37,112 bases of DNA from an uncultured bacterium (GTDB lineage Bacteria; Patescibacteriota; Minisyncoccia; Phycocordibacterales; UBA918), in the NCBI GenBank assembly GCA_950073265.1, contig CATMPJ010000008.1, positions 1-37,112 on the forward strand. Reading direction: 5' to 3'. Each line of letters starts with the position of its first letter. Position 1 is the first letter of the stretch. Position numbers and translations under genes: made by a program. The notes beneath the pieces were generated by a model that was given only the letters and a program-made list of their open reading frames with translations, ran no database searches and was not told the origin of the DNA. Shown one piece after another: positions 32,093 through 37,112 of the stretch.

Positions 32093-32519
32093 AGAGAATA
32101 AAAAATCCGATAGTAGCGGCTCCAATCCAGCAGCAGAATGATAGGGCGCCAGAAATGAACAGGGTCTTTCGTTCTTCTGCGGATAATTCACTAAACGGAG
32201 TGATGCTCGCTTTTTTGGCTATGGCGCCGATTGCAAAAGCATTCATCACGAGAACACCAACAAAGCCCATCTTTACGTAAAATGCCGGTACTGTGAGGTA
32301 GTACTCGTAAGCTGGCAACGCGAGAGCTGCACCAGTTACGATAATAAGCAGTAATCCTATCCACACTAGACGATGCGACCACTCAACAAAGGTCATGGAT
32401 AATGTTTGTTTCTTACCGCGAAAATACAAGTATCCTTGATGGTCAGAATAAGCAATCACTAAAATTGTAATGAAGAAAAGCAATCCGTGAAAGGCGCCAA
32501 GTGCATAAAATAGATCCAT
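32091..32519 (-). CDS. Four-helix membrane protein, partner of a cytochrome b5-domain protein
   Basis: 142 residues with four hydrophobic helices (about 5-24, 50-70, 80-100, 120-141). His11 in helix 1 and His49 at the start of helix 2 are placed where a di-haem-like cytochrome b561 or CopD-type fold would bind haem, but the family is not recognised and this is only inference. It is the second gene of a minus-strand operon, 10 nt after the cytochrome b5-domain gene, which suggests that the two proteins work together in electron transfer or haem sensing at the membrane. Confidence 0.6.
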   Translation of the reverse strand: MDLFYALGAFHGLLFFITILVIAYSDHQGYLYFRGKKQTLSMTFVEWSHRLVWIGLLLIIVTGAALALPAYEYYLTVPAFYVKMGFVGVLVMNAFAIGAIAKKASITPFSELSAEERKTLFISGALSFCCWIGAATIGFFIL

Positions 32520-32529
32520 AAAATAGTTA

Positions 32530-33039
32530 TTATAATAGTGGTCCTATATAGAACCCTTCTAATGTCCGCTCTGGTCGACTTTGACCACCGTGTTGTCTTT
32601 CAAATAATGAGGCACCGTCCTTGCCGCAGATTTTTAATATAGCGCTTTTTCCTCCTGGGTGTCGTGGAATATACGAAGTGATGTCGTAGACGCTACCATT
32701 GATTGTCGTCCAGCAAGAGCTCTGGTCATTATGTGTTGCTACTTCGGTGGTCGTGTATCCATTTTTCGTGACTGGGGATACCTCAGGTTGCATAGGGGCA
32801 CCACTGTCCTTAGAGGACGCTTTTACTGTGTCGGTACTCTTGCTTAACTCTGCTTCTTGAATTTCCCCAGAGTTGTCTAGTGCTTCTTGTTCATCAATCG
32901 TGGTCGTGGCAGCAGTCTCAAGATCCCCTGTAGGGTGTTGAGTGGTTTCTTTTTCTAATATAGGCGGTATTATCTGATACAAAATGACCGCGAAAAGAAA
33001 AATTGCGACTGTACCTGACAGTAATAATTTGTAATTCAT
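32530..33039 (-). CDS. Membrane-anchored cytochrome b5-like haem-binding protein
   Basis: 169 residues. N-terminal anchor helix (about 5-24), long Thr/Glu/Ser-rich linker (about 30-92), then a cytochrome b5-like domain: YTTTEVATHNDQSSCWTTIN, VYDITSYIPRHPGG with haem ligand His127, and the second ligand His150 (LFERQHGG). It ends with EGFYIGPLL. The domain should lie outside the membrane. A Cys pair (Cys109, Cys138) could form a disulfide. First gene of a two-gene unit with a palindrome at its promoter. Confidence 0.85.
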   Translation of the reverse strand: MNYKLLLSGTVAIFLFAVILYQIIPPILEKETTQHPTGDLETAATTTIDEQEALDNSGEIQEAELSKSTDTVKASSKDSGAPMQPEVSPVTKNGYTTTEVATHNDQSSCWTTINGSVYDITSYIPRHPGGKSAILKICGKDGASLFERQHGGQSRPERTLEGFYIGPLL

Positions 33040-33047
33040 ATCACCGT

Positions 33048-33083
33048 ATTATACCCGCCAGAAATAAATTTATTACAGGCGGG
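33048..33083 (-). promoter_or_regulatory. Promoter and 30-bp palindrome of the cytochrome b5 operon
   Basis: Minus-strand TATAAT (33053-33048) ends 8 nt before the ATG at 33039. Immediately upstream, 33054-33083 forms an inverted repeat: CCCGCC (33054-33059) and GGCGGG (33078-33083) share their centre with a perfect AATAAATTTATT (33063-33074), so 13 of 15 positions per arm pair. It lies between the -10 box and the -35 region, a classic place for an operator. Confidence 0.55.
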
Positions 33084-33137
33084 CAGGGAGTAGAGACTTT
33101 CCTAAAAATGTGGTAGTCTGATGACCACAAATTTTAT

Positions 33138-33208
33138 TACCGGATCGTCTAATGGTAGGACTCCAGGTTTTGGTCCTGGCTATCTAGGTTCGAGTCCTAG
33201 TCCGGTAG
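33138..33208 (+). tRNA. tRNA-Gln (UUG)
   Basis: 71 nt. Acceptor TACCGGA (33138-33144) with TCCGGTA (33201-33207), with the weak U1-A72 pair typical of tRNA-Gln, anticodon TTG at 33170-33172 in a CCAGG/CCTGG stem, T arm CTAGG/CCTAG with TTCGAGT. CCA is not encoded. Probably charged through Glu and GatCAB, given gatC and gatA at 22757-24478. An extended -10 TGG-TAGTCT (33111-33119) lies upstream. Confidence 0.93.
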
Positions 33209-33213
33209 CTAGA

Positions 33214-33241
33214 TTGACAACTATTTATTTTATAGTATAAA
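33214..33241 (+). promoter_or_regulatory. Promoter of the 33317-33721 gene
   Basis: TTGACA (33214-33219), 16-nt spacer, TATAAA (33236-33241). Predicted start near 33248, 6 nt after the tRNA-Gln region ends. Confidence 0.55.
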
Positions 33242-33316
33242 ATACTTGTAGCTATTTTGTTACAACTTTCCAACTCGGATGAGTTTAAAGAAGCGGATGC
33301 TTCAGAAAGGTTCTTT

Positions 33317-33721
33317 ATGTTTTCTCGAAAGCCAAGTAAGGCGCCACAGTCATACCTGCAAAAGATGCTCAAGGACTTTCCATGGCTCTGGGCAGTGCGG
33401 CAGAAGTGGGCAGAGGGGGACAACATTGGTGCTGGTACCACAAGCCTGCATGCACTAAAGTTTGGTTTCCAACATCGGCAATTCAGAGGAGGGCAAAAAC
33501 TGTGGGTGGTTGTAGTCTGTGACGAAGAGAGCTTGATCATTCCTCTCGTTGTCGAAGGCTTCTGGTCAGTTTTGTTTATGTTTGACGTTCTGCCGTCAGA
33601 AAAGCACAGCATTACACACCTTGTGATTGATCATCAAGGTGCTGGCCGAAATGAGGTAGAAATATTTCGGATGCCGATCGACTTCTCATATAGCATTGTA
33701 AAAGAGTTTACGGGTAACTGA
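33317..33721 (+). CDS. Hypothetical soluble protein
   Basis: 134 residues from the ATG at 33317, or 154 from TTG at 33257. The TTG is only about 9 nt from the predicted transcription start, so it could be the true start. No transmembrane helix or known motif. The C-terminal half is predicted mostly beta (KLWVVVVCDEESLIIPLVVEGFWSVLFMFDV). The N-terminal part is basic and Trp-rich (DFPWLWAVRQKWAEG). I do not recognise the family. It has its own promoter and terminator, sits right after tRNA-Gln and borders the right accessory patch. Confidence 0.6.
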   Translation: MFSRKPSKAPQSYLQKMLKDFPWLWAVRQKWAEGDNIGAGTTSLHALKFGFQHRQFRGGQKLWVVVVCDEESLIIPLVVEGFWSVLFMFDVLPSEKHSITHLVIDHQGAGRNEVEIFRMPIDFSYSIVKEFTGN

Positions 33722-33737
33722 ACTCTGGGCTCCTAAC

Positions 33738-33784
33738 AAGCCGCTAACCAATTTCATGAAGAAGTCGGTTGGGCGGCTTTTTTA
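33738..33784 (+). terminator. Terminator of the 33317-33721 gene
   Basis: AAGCCGCTAACC (33738-33749) with GGTTGGGCGGCTT (about 33768-33779), followed by TTTTTT. One G-T wobble and a one-base bulge in the descending arm. Confidence 0.75.
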
Positions 33785-33788
33785 TTAA

Positions 33789-33833
33789 AAAAAGTTCCAA
33801 CATCGTCCCAGACGGCCATCTGCCGAACTTTTT
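33789..33833. repeat. Cassette-border repeat B1
   Basis: The first 28 nt (33789-33816) are identical to 34590-34617. The sequence opens with AAAAAGTTCCAACATCG and continues TCCCAGACGGC. B1 also forms an imperfect hairpin: AAAAAGTTC (33789-33797) with GAACTTTTT (33825-33833), with CAGA (33809-33812) and TCTG (33819-33822) inside. Confidence 0.8.
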
Positions 33834-33835
33834 GA

Positions 33836-33841
33836 TATAGT
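33836..33841 (+). promoter_or_regulatory. -10 box of the SDR gene
   Basis: TATAGT with 6 nt to the ATG at 33848. Leaderless spacing, no Shine-Dalgarno. It begins 3 nt after repeat B1. Confidence 0.6.
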
Positions 33842-33847
33842 TTTAGT

Positions 33848-34591
33848 ATGAAAAGAGTTTTTTTAATCACGGGAGCCTCGGGTGAGCTTGGTAAAAGTTT
33901 TGTAAAAAATATTGATTCAAAAGAAATAGTTTATAAATTTTCTCGTAGTGAATTATCTGATAATTCAGATAATAAATGTTTTATCCTAGATCTTTTGGAA
34001 GAAGAAAAAGTCAAAGAAGTGCTTGAATTAACTGATCTTGATTCATTTAACGAAATAGTATTAATACACACTGTTGGTAAATTTAAATTTGAGAACGATG
34101 AATCTAAGATTGAAGACAAGGACGGGGATGGTATCGATGATGAAATATATAAAACAAACGTTATTACGACAAAAAATATTCTTAAGTATGTGAAGCAAAA
34201 TATCAATGGCAGAGCTGAGATAAAGGTGTGCGTATTTGCTTCCGTTAGTGATAAATACAGTATTCCATATTGGAGCTCCTATACGCGAGCTAAAAATATT
34301 TTACGTGGATACCTTCAAACACTTTCAGAGAATCAGATTGTTTCAGCTCTGGTGGTTAATGTTTCTACAGTAGATACTGGGAATGAGAATTTATTGAGAC
34401 CGAATGCTGATAAAACTTATTGGTTAAAACCTGAAGAGATTGTCACTAGAGTTCTGCCTGAGCTAAATGATTTAGATGGTTACACTGAAATAGATATCAT
34501 TAAAGAACATCCGGATTTTAAAAAAGACTATTATATTAATCATGAATCAATTTTAGAAAAATGGCACTCAGAAATGAGAGAGGTGGAGTAA
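33848..34591 (+). CDS. Short-chain dehydrogenase/reductase (SDR)
   Basis: 247 residues, typical for a classical SDR. Nucleotide-binding TGASGELG at 8-15, LIHTVG in place of NNAG, catalytic Ser in ASVSDK (132 or 134) and Tyr145-xxx-Lys149 (YTRAK). Unusual is an acidic EDKDGDGIDDE at 89-99, which has the spacing of a calcium-binding DxDxDG loop, in a region normally variable among SDRs. Strongly AT-rich. The last two bases of the stop codon are the first two of the next repeat copy. Substrate unknown. It looks like a mobile, self-contained gene unit. Confidence 0.82.
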   Translation: MKRVFLITGASGELGKSFVKNIDSKEIVYKFSRSELSDNSDNKCFILDLLEEEKVKEVLELTDLDSFNEIVLIHTVGKFKFENDESKIEDKDGDGIDDEIYKTNVITTKNILKYVKQNINGRAEIKVCVFASVSDKYSIPYWSSYTRAKNILRGYLQTLSENQIVSALVVNVSTVDTGNENLLRPNADKTYWLKPEEIVTRVLPELNDLDGYTEIDIIKEHPDFKKDYYINHESILEKWHSEMREVE

Positions 34592-34617
34592 AAAGTTCCA
34601 ACATCGTCCCAGACGGC
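34590..34617. repeat. Cassette-border repeat B2
   Basis: 28 nt identical to 33789-33816, 801 bp downstream. Its first two bases are part of the TAA stop codon of the SDR gene (34589-34591). The right hairpin arm of B1 is not conserved here. Confidence 0.85.
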
Positions 34618-34625
34618 TAGTTCGT

Positions 34626-34656
34626 AAAAAAAAAGCCACCTCCTGTTAAAGAGGTG
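34626..34656 (-). terminator. Terminator of the minus-strand 57-residue gene
   Basis: On the minus strand CACCTC (34656-34651) pairs with GAGGTG (34642-34637), followed by GC and nine T residues (34634-34626). A textbook intrinsic terminator. Confidence 0.85.
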
Positions 34657-34668
34657 ACGTGACGTTTA

Positions 34669-34842
34669 TCAATCTTCATAGGTCAGTAGACCAATTTTCT
34701 TTCGCTCTTCGACGAGTTCAGCAAATGTCATTCCTGACAATTTATTGTAGAGAGATGAACTTTGATGAGCGTCCGAGTTCTTGAAGCGAGGATGGTTGAG
34801 AATCTGTTCACGCATTGCGTAAGAGCTTGATTGTTCGTGCAT
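34669..34842 (-). CDS. Small hypothetical protein with strong Shine-Dalgarno
   Basis: 57 residues, mainly helical (MHEQSSSYAMREQILNHPRF...FAELVEERKKIGLLTYED). No known motif. The ATG at 34842 is chosen over the in-frame ATG at 34869 because GGGAGGA (34853-34847) precedes it at 4-10 nt, an unusually strong Shine-Dalgarno for this window. It is the only gene of its interval, in reverse orientation, between repeats B2 and B4, with its own terminator. The last 20 residues (GMTFAELVEERKKIGLL) could mediate a protein contact; this is speculation. Confidence 0.6.
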   Translation of the reverse strand: MHEQSSSYAMREQILNHPRFKNSDAHQSSSLYNKLSGMTFAELVEERKKIGLLTYED

Positions 34843-34877
34843 AGTGTCCTCCCGCGAGTAAGTTATCACAACTCCAC

Positions 34878-34902
34878 AAAGTTACAACATCGCACCACCA
34901 GG
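34878..34902. repeat. Degenerate border repeat B4
   Basis: AAAGTTACAACATCG (34878-34892) matches B1 at 14 of 15 positions; the rest (CACCACCAGGG) is only loosely similar. Confidence 0.5.
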
Positions 34903-34944
34903 GTACTTCCACTTTTATATTTCTTTCAGTCATTAAAAATTAGG

Positions 34945-34959
34945 TCGTCCCAGACGGCC
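34945..34959. repeat. Partial border repeat B3
   Basis: 15 nt (TCGTCCCAGACGGCC) identical to 33803-33817 in B1. It is followed by GGCGAATC. With B4 it marks the right end of the accessory patch. Confidence 0.6.
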
Positions 34960-34977
34960 GGCGAATCAAAATAATTT

Positions 34978-35006
34978 TTGACATAATATTTTTAATATTC
35001 TATAAT
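34978..35006 (+). promoter_or_regulatory. Consensus promoter of the cold-shock gene
   Basis: TTGACA (34978-34983), spacer of exactly 17 nt, TATAAT (35001-35006). Both hexamers are perfect. Predicted start near 35013, giving a leader of about 85 nt. Confidence 0.85.
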
Positions 35007-35049
35007 CAAATTTCAAATCAAGGTTGTTCTAGGCATAAGTGTTTATAAC

Positions 35050-35069
35050 ATCTCAAATGGGTTTGAGAT
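35050..35069 (+). promoter_or_regulatory. Stem-loop in the cold-shock mRNA leader
   Basis: ATCTCAAA (35050-35057) with TTTGAGAT (35062-35069), loop TGGG, 8 bp, 28 nt before the start codon. Long structured leaders are known in cspA-type mRNAs, where they act as temperature-responsive switches; here that role is inferred. Confidence 0.55.
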
Positions 35070-35097
35070 TTATTCGTTTATGTAAAGTATTCTAATT

Positions 35098-35298
35098 ATG
35101 GAAACAGGAACAATCGCTCGTCTAAATAACGGGTTCGGATTCATTTCTCGAGAAGGACAAGATAAAGATCTTTTCTTCCATGCAAATGGACTCTCTGGCA
35201 TCATGTTTGACAACTTACGAGAAGGGGACAAGGTCCAATTCGAAGTAGGTGAAGGTCCTAAAGGACCAAATGCTGTCAATGTCAGTGTGGTTGAGTAA
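35098..35298 (+). CDS. Cold-shock domain protein (CspA family)
   Basis: 66 residues, one cold-shock domain. RNP1 is NGFGFISR at 11-18 and RNP2 is DLFFH at 24-28; the C-terminal EGPKGPNAVNVSVVE is the usual ending. It binds single-stranded RNA or DNA as a chaperone and can act as antiterminator. Own consensus promoter, long leader and strong terminator suggest a highly expressed or regulated monocistronic gene. No Shine-Dalgarno is evident before the ATG. Confidence 0.93.
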   Translation: METGTIARLNNGFGFISREGQDKDLFFHANGLSGIMFDNLREGDKVQFEVGEGPKGPNAVNVSVVE

Positions 35299-35300
35299 AA

Positions 35301-35339
35301 CCCGAACAATAAACACCCTCTGGGTGTTTTTTGTTCGGG
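35301..35339 (+). terminator. Cold-shock gene terminator
   Basis: An 18-nt arm (35301-35318) pairs with 35322-35339, with one T-T mismatch and loop TCT. Core AAACACCC with GGGTGTTT, then a T-run within the descending arm. Confidence 0.85.
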
Positions 35340-35435
35340 CGTCGGTACAGGAAATGTCCTGCTCGATAATATCGAGTTGGTCATGATTCTTACAACTTGT
35401 TTCTATCTACCATTCACCTAGAAGGTCTAAACAGG

Positions 35436-35441
35436 TACAAT
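35436..35441 (+). promoter_or_regulatory. -10 box of dsbB
   Basis: TACAAT, 8 nt before the ATG at 35450. No Shine-Dalgarno. Predicted leader of 0-2 nt. Confidence 0.5.
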
Positions 35442-35449
35442 GACTGTAT

Positions 35450-35998
35450 ATGCTCTATTTTTATTTACAGGAATTGAATTTTCTCTTAGCACTGGCTGGG
35501 TTAATTATGCTAGCCGCTACGATTGCGCTACTTACTGACCAGCTCTTTTTTAAGGGGATATATCTTGCGAAACGCATTGGTCTATTCCTCTGGCCGCTCA
35601 TTATTAGCCTCACTGCTGGATCTGTTGCACTATCATTGCTTTATTCGGAGTACTTTGGTTTTGTCCCGTGTTCACTATGCTGGTTGCAGCGGATCGCCAT
35701 TTATCCGCAGATAATTTTGGCGCTTACTGCATATATTCACAAAGACAGAGTGCACTTTCCACTCTACGGAATGGTTTTATCGATCTTTGGTTTCGTGGTA
35801 GCTGTGTATCATTATATATACCAAATGATTCCGAAGGAAAAAATGGCCGCGGGTGTAATGCCATGTTTGGCTGACGGTACTGCAGATTGTGCTGATAAAA
35901 TCATAAATGAATTTGGTTTTATAACTTTTCCGTTTATTTCGGCTGTTACATTTGCGCTGTTAATTACTCTATACAAACAACTAAAGACGAGTAATTAG
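35450..35998 (+). CDS. dsbB: Disulfide bond formation protein DsbB
   Basis: 182 residues with an N-terminal helix plus four DsbB helices. The first redox pair is Cys74/Cys77 in PCSLCWLQR, the DsbB signature, and the second pair is Cys139/Cys147 in the second external loop. It reoxidises a DsbA-like thiol oxidase and passes electrons to quinone or another acceptor. The exported proteins in this window with paired cysteines (major pilin, minor pilins, GerMN-like protein) are plausible clients of the pathway. No DsbA is encoded next to it in the window. Confidence 0.92.
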   Translation: MLYFYLQELNFLLALAGLIMLAATIALLTDQLFFKGIYLAKRIGLFLWPLIISLTAGSVALSLLYSEYFGFVPCSLCWLQRIAIYPQIILALTAYIHKDRVHFPLYGMVLSIFGFVVAVYHYIYQMIPKEKMAAGVMPCLADGTADCADKIINEFGFITFPFISAVTFALLITLYKQLKTSN

Positions 35999-36035
35999 AA
36001 GGGTGATAATTCTGCTTTACATTTTATTCGCGTGC

Positions 36036-36041
36036 TACTAT
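36036..36041 (+). promoter_or_regulatory. -10 box of the last gene
   Basis: TACTAT preceded by TGC (extended -10), 7 nt before the ATG at 36049. Confidence 0.5.
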
Positions 36042-36048
36042 CCAAGTA

Positions 36049-37112
36049 ATGTCTTTGCAAGAGCTATTTAAGACTAAAAAAACTTTTTTGTGGAGCGGCG
36101 GTAGCGGGGTTTTGTTGGCGGCAATGATTCTACTTGTTAATACTCCGTTGTTTGGTGCTATTGAATATGCGAAAGAAAATGCTCAGGCTATTTCTTCTGA
36201 ACACGGTGGTGTTGAGCAGGGTGAGGTCTCTCGGGAAGCGGGGAAAACTGTTTGGCCAGCCACTCTAGATAAAGCTGCGTATGATCAAAAGTTGTTGTCT
36301 TTGGTGCATTATAAAGAACCGGCTCCAACGATCGTAGAAACGACGAATCCTGATGGAACTGTCTCGACTTCAACGAAAATCATTTCAGACTTACGTTACG
36401 CAGATGACACCAACGTGACAGTTGCTGATAAACGCTGGCCACCGTCTGCGGTCTACCCGCATGGCGATGCGCTGCTGCCGTTCAATCGAATTTTGGCCTT
36501 TTACGGAAATTTCTATTCCACACGCATGGGTATTCTCGGAGAATTTTCCCGTGAAGAAGTTTTAGCAAAACTGTTGGCAGAAAAGAAAAACTGGGAAGCA
36601 GCTGATCCTAAGACACCCGTAATTCCAGCTATTGAGTACATTGCAATGGTCGCCCAAGCTGACGCAGGGACTGATGGCATGTATCGGGCGGCGATGCCCG
36701 ATGAGCATATGGAAAGGGCATACGATATGGCTAAAGAGATTAATGGCATTATGATTTTCGATTTACAGGTCGGTCTCAGTACTCTTCAAAAAGAATTGCC
36801 TGCTTATGAGAAGTATTTAAAACGACCAGAGGTACATCTTGCGATTGATCCTGAGTTTGCTATGAAATATGGCAATGCACCAGGGACGGTTATTGGAACG
36901 GTTGATGCCAGTGAAATTAACTGGGTAATTAATTATCTTTCTAAAATTGTTCGTGACAATGAATTACCTCCAAAGGTTTTAATCGTGCATCGCTTTACTC
37001 AAAACATGGTGACAAACGCTAGTGCTATTAAACCCACTCCAGAAGTACAAGTAGTGATGGTGATGGATGGTTGGGGTCCGAAAGATTTGAAACGGGGAAC
37101 ATACAGTCAAAT
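36049..37112 (+). CDS. Large exported protein, 3' end outside window
   Basis: 354 complete codons are visible and the frame is still open at the window edge. A short cytoplasmic N-terminus is followed by a signal anchor (about 13-35, FLWSGGSGVLLAAMILLVN) and a linker. A folded region from about 130 on contains PFNRILAFYGNFYSTRMGILGEF, FDLQVGLSTLQKEL, RPEVHLAIDPEF and PPKVLIVHRFTQNMV. The alternating strand-helix order and the terminal acidic and His motifs resemble a TIM-barrel hydrolase (glycoside hydrolase-like), but the family is not recognised, so catalytic function is speculation. Own promoter, no Shine-Dalgarno. Confidence 0.7.
   Translation, partial: MSLQELFKTKKTFLWSGGSGVLLAAMILLVNTPLFGAIEYAKENAQAISSEHGGVEQGEVSREAGKTVWPATLDKAAYDQKLLSLVHYKEPAPTIVETTNPDGTVSTSTKIISDLRYADDTNVTVADKRWPPSAVYPHGDALLPFNRILAFYGNFYSTRMGILGEFSREEVLAKLLAEKKNWEAADPKTPVIPAIEYIAMVAQADAGTDGMYRAAMPDEHMERAYDMAKEINGIMIFDLQVGLSTLQKELPAYEKYLKRPEVHLAIDPEFAMKYGNAPGTVIGTVDASEINWVINYLSKIVRDNELPPKVLIVHRFTQNMVTNASAIKPTPEVQVVMVMDGWGPKDLKRGTYSQ

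Noticed and set aside
33109-33129. Stem TGTGGT/ACCACA before tRNA-Gln as an operator
   Set aside because: Only 6 bp with a 9-nt loop and overlapping the putative -10; could easily occur by chance.

Overview
The window looks like a chromosomal segment of a Candidate Phyla Radiation bacterium (Patescibacteria, probably Parcubacteria-like); this is inference. The support is the compact gene order, a complete one-locus type IV pilus system without an outer-membrane secretin in view, FtsEX, GatC/GatA next to a tRNA-Gln(UUG), many short membrane proteins, and trimmed core proteins (a release factor 2 of about 283 residues, and LigA, PilB and ComF that have lost zinc cysteines). TGA is used as an ordinary stop (pilN-like and pilB genes), so this is not a lineage that recodes TGA.

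Layout. (1) 1-3400: AT-rich accessory DNA with an unknown gene, a solitary OLD-family ATPase/TOPRIM nuclease and a SET-domain protein, separated by a 48-bp repeat and its half-copies, with a very hairpin-rich 200-bp stretch before the nuclease gene. (2) 3463-9456: small envelope, ion and stress genes: GerMN-like protein, ChaB, superinfection-immunity-like protein, SAM methyltransferase, MscS, a two-helix K+ channel, cupredoxin, a voltage-sensor-like protein, MTH1-like Nudix hydrolase and ComF. (3) 9500-20726: type IV pilus locus pilM, N-, O- and P-like genes, pilB, a CheY-like receiver, pilT, pilC, the major pilin, pilD and four minor pseudopilins, running with a 2-nt gap into ligA. (4) 22757-33208: gatC, gatA, an HEPN-like membrane protein, five tRNA genes, two tandem nucleotidyltransferases, an unassigned structured RNA, prfB, ftsE, ftsX, pyrG, a zinc-ribbon protein and a divergent cytochrome b5 operon. 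(5) 33300-35000: a second accessory patch with an SDR gene and a small reverse-strand gene separated by another repeat family. (6) 35000-37112: cold-shock protein, DsbB and the start of a large exported protein.

The most consistent signal across the window is transcriptional. At least fifteen genes carry a -10 box (TATAAT, TATACT or similar) ending only 6-9 nt before the start codon, usually without a Shine-Dalgarno sequence. That predicts leaderless or nearly leaderless mRNAs. The major pilin and the cold-shock gene are the clear exceptions, with structured 5' leaders of about 76-85 nt. Strong hairpin terminators, several shared between convergent genes and overlapping stop codons, divide the window into short transcription units.

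Possible new biology: the repeat-bounded cassettes at both ends; the hairpin-rich DNA before the OLD gene; a folded element built from direct and inverted copies of a tRNA-Met 3' end; an unassigned ncRNA of about 215 nt; and a separate voltage-sensor-like protein encoded near a pore-only potassium channel. No database searches were possible, so family names rest on motifs read by eye.
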